Positions 36,301-47,600 of a stretch of 64,000 nt of DNA are shown here, in pieces. Numbering within the stretch: the first letter of the stretch is position 1; every line of letters begins with the position of its first letter. The notes below the pieces were generated by a model. It made no database searches and was not told where the DNA came from. It worked only from the letters and a program-made list of their open reading frames with translations. Source of the stretch: Ectocarpus siliculosus (lineage: Eukaryota > Sar > Phaeophyceae > Ectocarpales > Ectocarpaceae); contig FN649731.1 in assembly GCA_000310025.1 (NCBI GenBank), positions 902,823 through 966,822 of the forward strand. The letters are read 5' to 3'. Made by a program: the position numbers and the translations under genes.

Positions 36301-39300
36301 ATCCACCGCTGAGCTGTGTTTCATACACCTGTTTTCTTATATTTCGTGAAAACCTGAGCCTGTGTTTCTTGGCGAAATATTTCTTGACTGCAGGGCCGTA
36401 CTGCAGGTCGTGGACGAGACAGACAAAAACAAGACGCCAAGCGCGCACCTGGATGGCCATGATGCCCGGGATGATGGGGCACGTGATCCCCACCTCTCGG
36501 CAGCGCTTCACGTAGCTCAGGAACGCCTCGGTATCGTAGAAAAACTGCGTGATCACGAAATCCGCGCCGGCGTCCACCTGCCACATTTGTCGTCCATACA
36601 CGAGCGCGGAAGCACAACGTAGTTATTTGAGCCGATGATGAGACTCGTGTCTACAGCACATGTAGCGCGTCGAGGCGAAGAGCGGGGCATTTCAGGGAGA
36701 AGACGCGGGCTCCCCCTGCTGCACGTGCTGATCCATGCGGCGTGCGGCAAGACTGAGGTCTGCAGCCACCCAGCGTACTCTTGCGACTGCCACTCTTAAC
36801 AAACAGTCGAATCCGCTTCTTCCCGGGGCACTTCACTTCGGCTCCAGACCTTACTCGTGCCCCCTCACACAGCAAAGAGTCCCGCCTTGTTTCGGCAGCT
36901 ACGAACACAGCATGAGGTATCTTTCATTGACGGGAGAAAAAAAACAACTACGAGACATCGAAACCTTGGTCGTTAGCTTGTACTATCCACTACATATCCT
37001 TGACGTGTTTGCCACCTTCATACCCGCCCCGCCCCCTCTCCTCCCCCCAACCCCAATCGCGTCGTCCTCCACCCCCGCCACTCGCTTGCCGGCAAGGCAC
37101 CAAGATGATGAAAAAAAGACCCACAAAACACACACAAAAACACACACTTAGCGTGAGGCCCACCCCCCGTGCGCCCTGCACCCACCTTCTCCTTGAGGCG
37201 CTTCAACTCCAACGCTTCCCACCCCTCGTCCCTCCGGTCGTCGTCTTGCCCGCCCTCCTCCGCTCCTGTTCTGCCGTCCACGTGCCCCTCCGGGTGTCCG
37301 GCTACGGCCACGCCGAAGTAGTCGCCGTGCTCCTCCCGTATGAGCCTGACGAGATCTATCGCGTGCCGAAGGCCTCCCTCGGCAGCCTCCCAGTTTCCCA
37401 GCCCTGATGTGGGTGTTTTTTTCGGTTGGGTGTGTTCTCTTTAGCGGGGGGGTAGGCGGTGGTTGAATCGGCCTTGAGTGCAGCAACCGCCTTGGCAACC
37501 AAACTGATGGCTAATATCGGCAAAGATTTGGGAAGGTGGGCACCGGATTTGTCGAGATGGTAAAACCCAGGCACACCGACAGCCAAGCAAATATGCGAAA
37601 CGATTTCGGAAAAAAGACAGCAAGTTCGCCGCACCTCTGCCACCAACCAGGTATCCTGTGACGATGGCTACGTACCACACGATCCCGCCCCCGCCCCCTC
37701 AAGAACGGTTTTCTCGAAGGACCAGGATGCCATAATTGAATCAGCGCGGGAACGAGCGGAGTTGGCTATATCCCGATCAAATCACCCTCGCTCCCGCCCC
37801 ATTCATCGACAACAACAAAAGCGGCAGCCAATCAACTTAGGCCAGTGACAACGAAAACGGCCATAGCACCACCACCACCAACCACCATGAACAGCAACAG
37901 AGCAACAATAGCGGCACCATCCATCTTGGTGTGTGGTCGTTCTGTGTGGGCAACCGAACAGCGTTAGGTCTCGCCACCACCGATAAAACACAGCAGCAGC
38001 AGCAGCAGCAGCAGCAGCTACCTAGCGAGCAACACCGTCTCACGTCGAAGATCGGCACGTCTTACTTACCCTTGGCGGGGTCCCCTCGGAGGGCAAGGAT
38101 GTTCTGAATACCCGCCTCGCGCGCCTTGTTGAGCGCCCCCTTGATCTCCTCCACCTTCCGGTTCGTAGTTGCCGTTCAACGGTCGGTAATCGGTGTGATC
38201 CGTGCCGTTTCGGTTGTCGGGCGGACGTTGCGGCAACGACCAGCAACCCCCACCGAGGAAACGAAAAAAAAAGGGGGAGACAAACAGCAGTCGCAGCCGG
38301 TAGAAGCGAGACGAGCACGGTATGAATGAGCCAACACGAAATCACGAAAAAGAGGTAGATACTACATACAGCAGCCGCGAGTCTTTCACGGGCGTAAAGA
38401 GAGGAACTACGGACGCCCAGCGCGGGCAAGCGTAACGCCAAGCCGGGCGTACCGGCACCCCACCCGCGCGGCATCATGTTCCAACGGACGGATCGATCTA
38501 TTCCAGCGGGGATGGACCTCTCAATAACGCACAGCGAGACAAGTTCTTGGTGTTCGTGGGGGACTGCTGCGGATTGCCTCGGCCTAAGATGATGGATTTT
38601 ACGAAACACTCTCAAGCGTTCCTCGGATCGAAACCATGCCCCGAAAAACAAGATGGCCACCAATAAACTGCCGTCTTGTTGAGGCAGTTACCCTCAGGGG
38701 AGATACATCGCTGTATGCCGCTCGGGGAACAGCGGAACCAGGCCAGGCCACACAACGCCATGGATGCATTACCAGTTGATCGTGGACTCGTTGTCTGTGG
38801 ATAACTGGTCTCTGGATTTGTTTTTTTATCTGCAATATGTACGCACCAAAAAAAAAAAGGGAGAAGATATGTTTTCGGTTTATATGTAGCGGGGTGATCC
38901 GTCCGTCTCTCCGCCAACCCTACCCCAATTGATCCTCGACTCGCTGTCTGTGGACAAGAGATGCGTTTGATATTTTTCTGAAATGTACGAAAAAAATAAA
39001 AACAGGAGGAAGACCGTACTTTGGTCCTTGTGTGACGGGGTGATCTGTCCGTCTCTCCGCCTACCGTAGGTGATGCAAGATACCACACCCCCTGAACCGA
39101 CTTTCAATTTCAAAGCTCGAGCTATCCACGACGAGCCGTTTTGGGAAAGCTCTCTCTACGAGACGGTTCCCACACCGCAATTTTTCGGCACCGCCACTGC
39201 TGTGCCCGTCCTGTCAAGCAATCGAGCTTTGAAGATCGGTCCGGGGGGTGGTATCTTCTGCCGCATACGGTTGCCTAGTCAACCTTACCTTGAGGTTGGT

Positions 39301-40769
39301 GCACGTGAGGTGCATGAGGACCTCCACGCCGAGGTACTTCTGGGCGTTCGCGCTGATGGCCAGGGTGAGGTCGCTGGTGCTGCCCCCGGCCCCCCAGGTC
39401 ACGTCGACGAAGAGAGGCTCCAGCGTAGCCATCCTCTCCATCCGGGCAGACCTGGCACAACGTGCCGTGACACATGTATGAATAGGTAGCTCGCAAATGA
39501 GAAGGTCATCGCCCACTTGCGGGGCATGTGTGTACACGTGCAACCCGTCAGGGCGATGAGATGAGGTTGCCCGATGACACCGATTGGAAGCCGCACACAG
39601 CAGAGACGACGACGAAGAGGGCTATGCGCAGACGATGAATAGACACTCTCTCAAGAAAACAGAGTGGCATTTATGTATACCCCAGTAAGAACTAGGTCGC
39701 ATACTAATGGCAGACGTGTGGGGCGGGTGAGGGCGTGGTATGTGTTCCAACAGCTGTTGGTGCTGCTTCGTTAGAATTTCCCACAAAAAACTGCAGCAGA
39801 GAAGGCATGCCGTCACATACACGTCTCTTTTTCACACGATAGTGCTGGAGTATTCGATACGCACTGCACTTAAACTTGCGGGAGGTAATGAGACATCAAT
39901 ACACCAATCAAACGGGCAAGCTAGGGAATCACACGTGTAGAAGGTTCCCGGATGCTTGTTGTTCGGGATCGGGGAAGCGTTGACAGAAAGGACGAAAACT
40001 GAAAAACGGCGGGTACCGTGCGCCCTTGTTGTCTAGCACGAAGTACGTAGGGCACCATGAAGCCGTGTACATGTAGGACGACAGGGCCCGCCGCCCCTAC
40101 GCGCCACGATAACTGCAAGCAGCTTAGCTCGACAACGCCCGCAGCGTGACGATGATATTTGCGATATGTACGACTCGTCTCCCCGTGGGAGGCTGGTCTT
40201 CTGGTCAAGCCAACCCCAGCCGCCAGAGGACCGGTCAGGCGAACGTTCTCATTGGCTACATCAACGGGTAGATGTGTGTCGTTAGTTTCTCAACTCACAG
40301 AGGATACAAGCACGTCGAATAGATACGCTATGCGTCGGTTGAGTTACGATACCCATTACTGCTGTCATGTCGCTGGAAGCTGGTATGTACAAGTAGGTAC
40401 CCAGTTGACCTCGAGCGCAACCAGGCGGGACTGTCATTTTCGGCAAAAATCCGCAGGCGGCATGCAACAATTGCATGCACCCATTGCTGCCTGTCGTATG
40501 GATTACTACAAAACGACAGAGGATGCTGCTAGTTAACGGCTGGAAACGTGTTTACACGGCACGACAGCTTCTCCAAGGGGCAATCAAGAGACAGAGGGAA
40601 CGAGGGCGGGGGAGAGACTTTCCCGTCATTTGTCCGCTGGTCGTTTCCCGAAAACATGCATTTCTCACAGATTCTCCACGCCAGCAGAGGTCTTGGGCGG
40701 GAAAAACTCGAACGAATAGAAAGGCTCCTTGGCCTCCATTGCTTGCTGGATTTTATCGATGATCTTCAT
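28855..40769 (-). CDS. MTHFR: Methylenetetrahydrofolate reductase, 13 exons
   Basis: Reduces 5,10-methylene-THF to 5-methyl-THF with FAD and NAD(P)H, supplying methyl groups for methionine synthesis. Exons in transcript order: 40769-40669, 39451-39289, 38154-38070, 37403-37186, 36577-36449, 35696-35531, 34041-33900, 33209-33120, 32539-32383, 31796-31701, 30566-30405, 29778-29659, 29064-28855. Phases all agree, giving 612 aa, close to plant and animal enzymes. The catalytic TIM barrel opens with SFEFFPPKT (Glu21 matches E. coli Glu28) and includes [34 protein letters not shown] and PGLHFYTLN. The eukaryotic C-terminal regulatory domain follows ([53 protein letters not shown]). Exon 4 carries an acidic insertion of about 14 residues relative to the human sequence. 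ATG 40769 is the first Met of the conserved N-terminus; the frame stays open upstream, so a leader exon is possible. All introns are GT-AG; two hold inverted copies of one repeat (30,985-31,650 and 34,385-34,925). Confidence 0.95.
29265..29288 (+). repeat. CTG trinucleotide run in an MTHFR intron
   Basis: About eight CTG units followed by interrupted GGTGCTG units, in the intron between the last two exons. Confidence 0.95.
30366..30397 (+). repeat. AAC/CAA trinucleotide run beside an MTHFR splice donor
   Basis: About ten ACA units just inside the intron following the exon at 30,405-30,566. On the transcript strand this is a TTG run starting within 10 nt of the donor. Confidence 0.9.
30985..31650 (-). 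repeat. Intronic repeat E (copy 1) with a triplicated end
   Basis: Inverted relative to 34,385-34,925. The inner part (about 31,240-31,650) matches closely, including CAAAGGGGGATGATCGCACC and GGGATGCGAGGTCAATGGTC. The outer end occurs three times in tandem (GCCATCGGGGTTGGG at about 30,991, 31,060 and 31,126; period about 67 bp) but only once in the other copy. The other end is a C run at about 31,640-31,655, close to the splice donor of the exon at 31,701. Confidence 0.85.
34070..34160 (+). repeat. Intronic repeat E, short terminal fragment
   Basis: About 80 bp matching the C/G-run end of repeat E (word CCTCGCATCCCTACAA). It lies within 40 nt of the acceptor of the MTHFR exon ending at 34,041. 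Confidence 0.75.
34385..34925 (+). repeat. Intronic repeat E (copy 2)
   Basis: Single-unit copy in the intron between MTHFR exons 6 and 7, inverted relative to copy 1. It runs from GGGGTGTACTCATAGTCG to the segment ending CGATGGCAAACACC, next to a run of 18 G at about 34,932. No recognisable protein. The 68-112 codon frames in it recur in both copies because of sequence identity. Confidence 0.85.
36330..36395 (+). repeat. Short dispersed repeat (copy of 57,088-57,155)
   Basis: About 65 bp in the MTHFR intron after exon 5, with TTTCTTAT(A/T)TTTCGTGAAAA and AAATATTTCTT words shared with the copy at 57.1 kb. Confidence 0.6.
37991..38018 (+). repeat. CAG trinucleotide run in an MTHFR intron
   Basis: About nine CAG units in the intron between exons 3 and 4. 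Confidence 0.95.
38770..39068. repeat. Tandem repeat in an MTHFR intron, about 154-bp unit, 2 copies
   Basis: TTGATC(G/C)T(G/C)GACTCG followed by TGTCTGTGGA occurs at about 38,776 and 38,929. Both units end in a GGGGTGATC(C/T)GTCCGTCTCTCC segment. Confidence 0.8.
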
Positions 40770-42436
40770 CTCTCCCTGTGTACGTGTGAAGGGCGCGTTG
40801 CGACCCTGGACGTATCTAAAATACGCAGTACAAGTACGCCGCCGTCGGCAGGCAGGCAGGGCCTGGGGCACGCGCATAGTACCCTCACTTGGTAGAGGTA
40901 TGCCCACGCTAGTGTTTTCCAGTCTGCGTAGTCCCTCTGGCGGTGTTGGTACCGAGCATCGAGCTGCGCGGAACCAGCATCTGGCCGGGAGAAAGAAAGA
41001 GTTCTGCATCTTTCTGCTGGTGGTTGCGCGTGTGAGGATTGCTGCTCTCTCCTGCGGTCAGGCTTCCGCTTGCTGGACGAATCAGGTGAACTACACAGCA
41101 GTAGCAGAGCGATGAGTTTGACTTTTTTTTCTTCGTCGACAGCAACAAGTCATGTTGTACGATCTCTTTTGGCTCTTTTCGCAACTGCTGCTGCTTGCTG
41201 TGTGTGTGTGTGTGTCGACTGAAACCAGATACTCCGCTCTCTCCTTTCTCTCTCTACATACCGTGTGCGCGTGTGGGGGTAGACCAGGCATAGAGATCTT
41301 GACAACGCGTGTGTTGTCGTCGGTTGTGGGCCATCGCCGTGAATCTCAATCTACCCGGATGCTTTCCTACATAGTAACAGCCGTGAGGAAAGACACCGCC
41401 AGCATTAGAGGAACGTGCCTCCTTTCTCCGCCTGCGAGATGTGTAGATCTGTCGCTGCCGAGCACTGGCGGATCCGGGCACTAACGTTTGTACCTCAACA
41501 CACACAATTCGCTCCTGATGTGAATACTAAAAAAAACGACGTGTGTCAAATGTAAATGTATACACGCGAAAATCGTGAAATATCAAGGAATTGTTGAAGA
41601 GAAACAAGAAGTCATCCGTCGTGGCTGCTGTATGTAGGGTACCTATTTAGTCTCATGTACCGTGGGACCGTAGATACGATTTTTCCTTTGAAGCTTCCTG
41701 ACGGAAACACACACGGGTTGCCCATCGAAACAGGCTCGCTGGTGAAAAGGTAGTAGATTTTCACTTGTTTCCAAAAAAGACTCTCCACTCCCAGCGCGAC
41801 ACCATCCAGTGCAGGAAACAAAAGCATTTCCGCATACTTGTACAGAGATTTCGTGTGTATGTGTTGACGCTCGCTCGGTCCACCACCCTCAATCTATTGA
41901 ACACATACCACTTATGTATGTCGTTGGCACGTAGGACGGGGTCCGGGCGGGAGGTTTTAAGTTTTCCCTTTCCAATACACCAGCATCGACACCCGCTTTT
42001 TTTTCCCGCTGCTGTGAACAATGGGATTCCATCCGTATGTTGTAGCTCACGAGAATACCCGCTGTATGTCTTGTAGGCACGGTGTATGCACAATTACCTG
42101 CTCGTCTTTTCAGGTATGTTACTGCGCCGGCTTGCTCTCTGATGTTAAGGGAAATTCAGCATCACTGGCGTGCCGTACGACTGCACGCACCCGGTCATGC
42201 GAGCACACGATTGATTCGGCAGCTTTTGGGTATGTTGTTAGTCCTCACGGGTTGTGTCTATCCAGTACTATTTTGTCCGAGGCAACTGACCTCACCCTGA
42301 TGTTTTCGTGTTCTACAGGTTGTTGGGGTACTGCTGTGCGTGGTGCGTGGTGAGAGCGGTTGGAGAGACGGACGGAAGCATCTGGCGGCGGCGTGAGCGC
42401 GAAAGAACGGTCTGCGCCGGCAGTAGAAGAGCACCG

Positions 42437-42470
<34 letters not shown>

Positions 42471-42513
42471 TGTAGCACGGCCACCCATCCAACAAATATT
42501 CAGCAGTGGAGTC
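40770..42513. promoter_or_regulatory. Shared 5' region between divergent MTHFR and RMND5
   Basis: The two start codons are about 1.74 kb apart in opposite directions, so both promoters and 5' UTRs should lie here. I see a TG run at about 41,203, CT-rich stretches, and a CAG run (42,441-42,470) in the presumed 5' UTR of RMND5 just upstream of its ATG. No specific promoter element can be assigned by eye. Confidence 0.5.
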
Positions 42514-44584
42514 ATGTCGAACCAAGGCGGCGGCGGTGCTCCCGCCCTCAGCCCCGAGCTGAACAAGGCGGAGGCCAGGCAGGCTAGCAATCTTAGGGTG
42601 ACCACCAAGGCGATAGACGCCCTGCACGCCCGTGTTGCGAGGGCCAAGCGAGAGCTCGACAAGCACAAGAAACAGCTGGAAGCGGCGGGAGGAGGAGCGG
42701 GGGCAGCCTCAAGCGAGGGGTTGCGAGCGGGGGCTAAGTCTCCGACGAGATCGGCGGCAAAACCTGCCACCGCCAAGTCTCCGACAAGGTCGCCGTCCAA
42801 GGGCAAGGGCGCGGCTTGCAAGTCTCCGCCGAGATCGATGAAGGCGGCGGCGACGGCGACAAGGGGGGGGGGTACAGGCGGAAAACAAGGAGGGGCCCAG
42901 GCGATGGATTTAGAGGGTGAGGGGGGTGGAAGTGGTGTTGGTGTTGCGGGGATCCTGTCGGAGCTCGCGAGCGACGTAGCGGGATTGAAGACGCTGGACG
43001 CAGTGGGGTCGGAGCACAAAAACTTCCACGCAACGATCTCAAAGCTGGCCAAGGCGGCAGAGAAGGTGAAGTGGTGATAGCGACACCGAAGGCGCTCGCT
43101 GGTTTGTGGCCGTCGTTTCAGTATCTATTTACCATCTCTCAGCATGGGGTCGTCCTCGTTCCCCGCCCGCTCGTGTGTCAACTCTTTGTCCCGCGGGTCT
43201 ACGCATGTCCACGGTTCATGATCAGCTTGTGCACAGACAGCAGTGTTGCATGTTGTGGCATTTGGGGATAGCGGGTGCTCAAGGAACCTACTCAAGAATT
43301 TGTACGAACGATGCTATCGAATTCGTATGGTTCAAAACCGACGCTCGAGATCACGCATGCCGTTCAACGCTAGCGTTGAGGAGACTCAATGCAAAGCACC
43401 CCGCTGTTGCTTTGCCTCTTCCTCCCTGGCCTCATATCCCCCACCCCCCCCTTCGCGTTGAAAATCCTGGCCCCCGCACCCCCAACCGTGGCACTAATTA
43501 ACGTGAAAGGCAGGGTCTAACGTTGACAACATGTAGAGCAGCCCTACGTTTTTCCGTTCTTGCAAAACTTTCGCGTGCGTCCTTGCAAGCAGCCAAAAGA
43601 TTTGACCGACTGCAGGATACAGCTGAAACGTTGATCCCCCCTTCGTGTCATGAGCTTGTAATAACGTTCCTCCCAACCCCCACCCACCCACCCGGCGTCG
43701 GTCTTTTAGCAATTCGGCGGCAACGTCGAGAGCGTGCGGAGAACACCCGCGCTCAACGAGAAAGCCCTGCACACCGCCATCATCACACATCTCTATCGCA
43801 GGGGAGCCTTCCGTGCGGCGGCGAAGTTTTCGGAGGTGTGTTTTTGTGTGTGTGTGTGTTTTATTTTTGGCAGCGACCGCGCTACCCGGCTGACCAATGA
43901 AAAGACGTCAGTCTCAGTGCGGTTGAAAGTACTAAACACTTCTACATGCAATTAACTAGGACCCCGTGAGGGGGGCGGCATGGGGGAGGCTAACCTATTC
44001 TCCTGATCAAAGACAGACACGGTGGCAACCAAAGAAAACCGCACACGTCTATGAGGCTGCTACCTTGCACTCGAGCTCGTTTTGGAGTGCTTCACCATCA
44101 TCCTCCATGCTTTCAACTCATTCGTTCTCATTGTCGTTTTGACAGCAACTTTTCGACATTTTCTTCTCTGGCCCTGCGTCGTTTGTGGTAGGGAAGGTCA
44201 TCCGGCTCGAAGCCCTTGCTCTCTTCCACGCGATGATTCCCTCCTCGACTGTTGTTTTGGTCTCTGTCTTTTCCTCCTCCCGTTCCCTCTCCTCCCCCTT
44301 CATCGCTGCCAAACGAATTCCCCGCATTGCCATCCTGGTGGTTTCTATCTGCACTACTACCGAGATCCCAACCTACTGGCCGTGGTGGAAACTGATCAAT
44401 AAATAGTGTGTGTGTGTTTATATTTTATTTTATTTCTTAGTTGGCATCGACCGCGCTAACCGGTTGGCCAATGAAAAGACGTCAGTGTCAGCGGGTAAAA
44501 TTAATGTCCCTGGTGGAAGGTGGCCAAGATTCGAAAAATGCGCAATGCCCAATATGCGAAAGCCAACGTGACTCTCTCTCTGCA

Positions 44585-44618
<34 letters not shown>

Positions 44619-47600
44619 TTTTTTTTTCTTAGTTGGCATCGGCCGCGCTAACCGGCTGGCCAGTAAAAAGACGTTAGTCTCAGTGCAGTGGAAAACAGGA
44701 ATTTGTTCCAAAGGCTACCATTATCTGGGACCCCGTGACGGGGCGTCATGGATGTGAGTGGGGTGTGCGTGTGGTTGTAGTTTCCGCGGAGCCCCTGTAG
44801 CTTGTTGGATGGGTTGGGGTCGTGGTGGGAGAGAGCGAGAGGGGTGTTCGAGGGGGGGGGGTAACGACACGTTTCTTTTTATTTATTTGCCGTCTGGGGA
44901 AGGGCGTTCTTCTTCCACCGAAAAAGGTTTCTACTTCTACTTGCACGGTTGGAGTAGGTTTGGCCGCGCCCCTGTTGGTGGTGGAGTTGGGTCGGGTTCG
45001 GTTTGTGGTGCTGAGGTGTCCCTCGCCAGCAAGATTCGCAAGCAACCCGCAGCAGTACCAACAACACCATGCTAAGCAGGGCGGGCACTATCGACCGTCG
45101 CGCGCTGCTGCATGTTCACTTCTACACAAAGCACACGCATACATGTCCTCCGAAGCCTTTTTCGTTTTTTTGAGCCGTTCGGCAAGTTAGGGCGCCGATG
45201 CTCTGCCTAGGGAAGCACGGCAACATCCCACAATGGCTGTGTTTTTTTCGTCCGCGCGTGGTCGTATTCTCTCGTGTGATTCCTGTTTCGTTTTTTATTT
45301 TTTTTGGTAGGACTCGGCGGCATCGATCCCGGCGGAGACTACCTCGCATCTGGTAGAGATCCACGGGGTGCTCGACGCCCTCGACAAGCACAACCTCGTC
45401 CCTGCCGAGAGGTGCGTGCCGTATGCCATGCCCTTTGTTTTACACCAACAGACGACGGCAGGCGATAACAAGTACATGATGGCTTTGGCACAAGCCCTGC
45501 TTGCGCGGTGGTTGGAATCATGGCTAGGGTCCGCGGGTACGGGAATTCGTAGGTGATCGATGTGTTATCATTCCCTATCATACCCCAAGTGTTGGAAATT
45601 GTTCCTATTCACGGCGTGATATTCAACTCCTCTTCGGATGACACGACGCGACCGGCGGAGCACGAAGGCTTGGGGTTCACGACGCCATCGTGGTGATGGA
45701 AATATCAAGCGAAAAGGCGCGCGCGCGCGGGGGGGGGGGAGGGGGGCGGCGGCTATAAACTTCGGGCGTGTCGGCGTGTTGAGTGGTCATACGGTTGGGA
45801 CTAACCTGCTTGCCTCCCCCCCCTTATACCTGTGCAACATGTAACAATTTGATTTCTACTCTCGCCCGCACGCCGTCCCAGGTGGTTCGAGAAGCGACGG
45901 AAAGCTTTGGAGAGGGTGGGGAGCTCGTTGGAGTTCCAGCTTGCCCGATTGCGTTTCCTCCGTTTCTTGGAGGCGAGTTAGGTTCGGTGTGTGTCCTGCT
46001 GTACGCGCAACGATACGACGGCGTGGCTCGGGTGTTGCTTCCTTCATGTGTCCGTGGTTGTGGGTACGGAGGTGGCGGTGGTGCGACCATTGCTTTGGTT
46101 GACTTGGTAGTTTGCTGGTTTCGGTCACTGACTGCTGGGTGTGCCTCTCGAAACGGATCCCCCTCCACTCCCGTGGCAACGCACATACCTTCCGCGTTCG
46201 GGCGCGCGTTTCCTTCGATATTTCGGTTCGGCGGGAAGGGGAGGAAGGCCGCTCAGTTTCAGAGGCGTAGACGTTTACCTTGGTCCAACGTCAGGGGTGT
46301 TCTTTCCTCGTTAACAAAGGGCCCAGTTTTGGTTGAAACTGAGAGGGACGGGTGGGAGGGACGGGTGGGAGGGAGGGACGGCGGGTCGGGAGTTTGGTCA
46401 TTTCTGCTACCCCCCGGCTCGGTGTTGCATGCTCCATCACCCAGTAGATCTTGTTGAGATTGAGAGCTTCACGCTTTCCTGCCGGTATCGTTGGCCTCAT
46501 CAATTGTTATTGTGTTGAAATTTTACTCTGCCGTAGTATCTTCGCACGAAACGGTTGTCGACAGAGATAAAAAAAATATATGCATCGACCTCCCGTCTCG
46601 GCTACTTCGGTGTTCTGGTAGCTGAGTCACTTGGGCCGCTTGCGTGTGCGTTATAACTTGCTTGGGTTCTGACTTACGTCAACTTTGGGGTTGTTTTGTT
46701 TCTCTGGCCGTGTTTTTCCTCCTGAGGCCTCCGTTGAATCCTGCCCCGTTGTGTTCCTTGGCAAGGAAATTTCTTTGAGTGAAATGCACACTGGTTAATT
46801 GTTTTGACGACGGGCTGAGCTCTCTCAAACGTTTTGCTGCTTGGTACCAGAGCGCCGACCCGGGGAAAAGACGAGAAGCGATGATGTATGCAAGGGAGCG
46901 AGTGATGCCCGTGGCGGGGCGCCACATGCGGGAGTTGCAGGTGATGACCCTCCCCTCCGACGTGGCTGCCGCTACGACAGGAGAAGGAGATCAGCGATGG
47001 ATTTACGGATAGTTGTGCCGTTCAGAGCTTTAGCTGTGTTCAAGCCGAAGCAGATTGTCAAGAGCATCTGACCACGCTCAGCGGACTGGTCATACAACAC
47101 GAGTTTTAACGTGGTAGTATTCTTTTATCGTCGTTGACCGGTATTTTGGTACGTTCGCTACTTCTGTTGGTAACCTTCGCGCTCCAACGCATTTCTCGTT
47201 TGCGTTGACTCCCGGGATTCGGCAATAGTCGTGTGAATCCTTCGGCGACGACCCCTCTCCGACGCTGCTCAAGTCTCACGATAGAAAAAATCACGCAACT
47301 AAATCACCTTCACGTTCCCCCACACGTGTCCACGACGCTGGGTTCGACCGCTCGCCGCCGTTTGGAAACGATCTTACCCTGCCAGGAGCTCATGGGGAGC
47401 CTCCTGTGGTCGGGAAACCTGGAAGCTTCGCCTTACAGCCACCTCCTCTCCCTGGAGCTGTGGACTCGCGTGAAGGAGTCGGTGGCGGTCGACGCCAGCC
47501 GGGTGTCCGGGCTGTCGCGGGAGAGCATCCTCTCCGTCGCTTTCCGGGTAAGGCAAAAAATAAAAAAATGCCTCCTCTGCTTTGAACACCCGCCAACTCT

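Noticed and set aside
42258-43052. 264-codon minus-strand ORF over the start of RMND5
   Set aside because: Shadow of the GC-rich first RMND5 exon. Ala/Ser/Pro-rich, no domain, and the plus strand has a supported gene.
45783-46457. 224-codon plus-strand ORF
   Set aside because: Overlaps RMND5 exon 4 in a different frame and continues into intron. The conserved RMND5 frame explains the exon.
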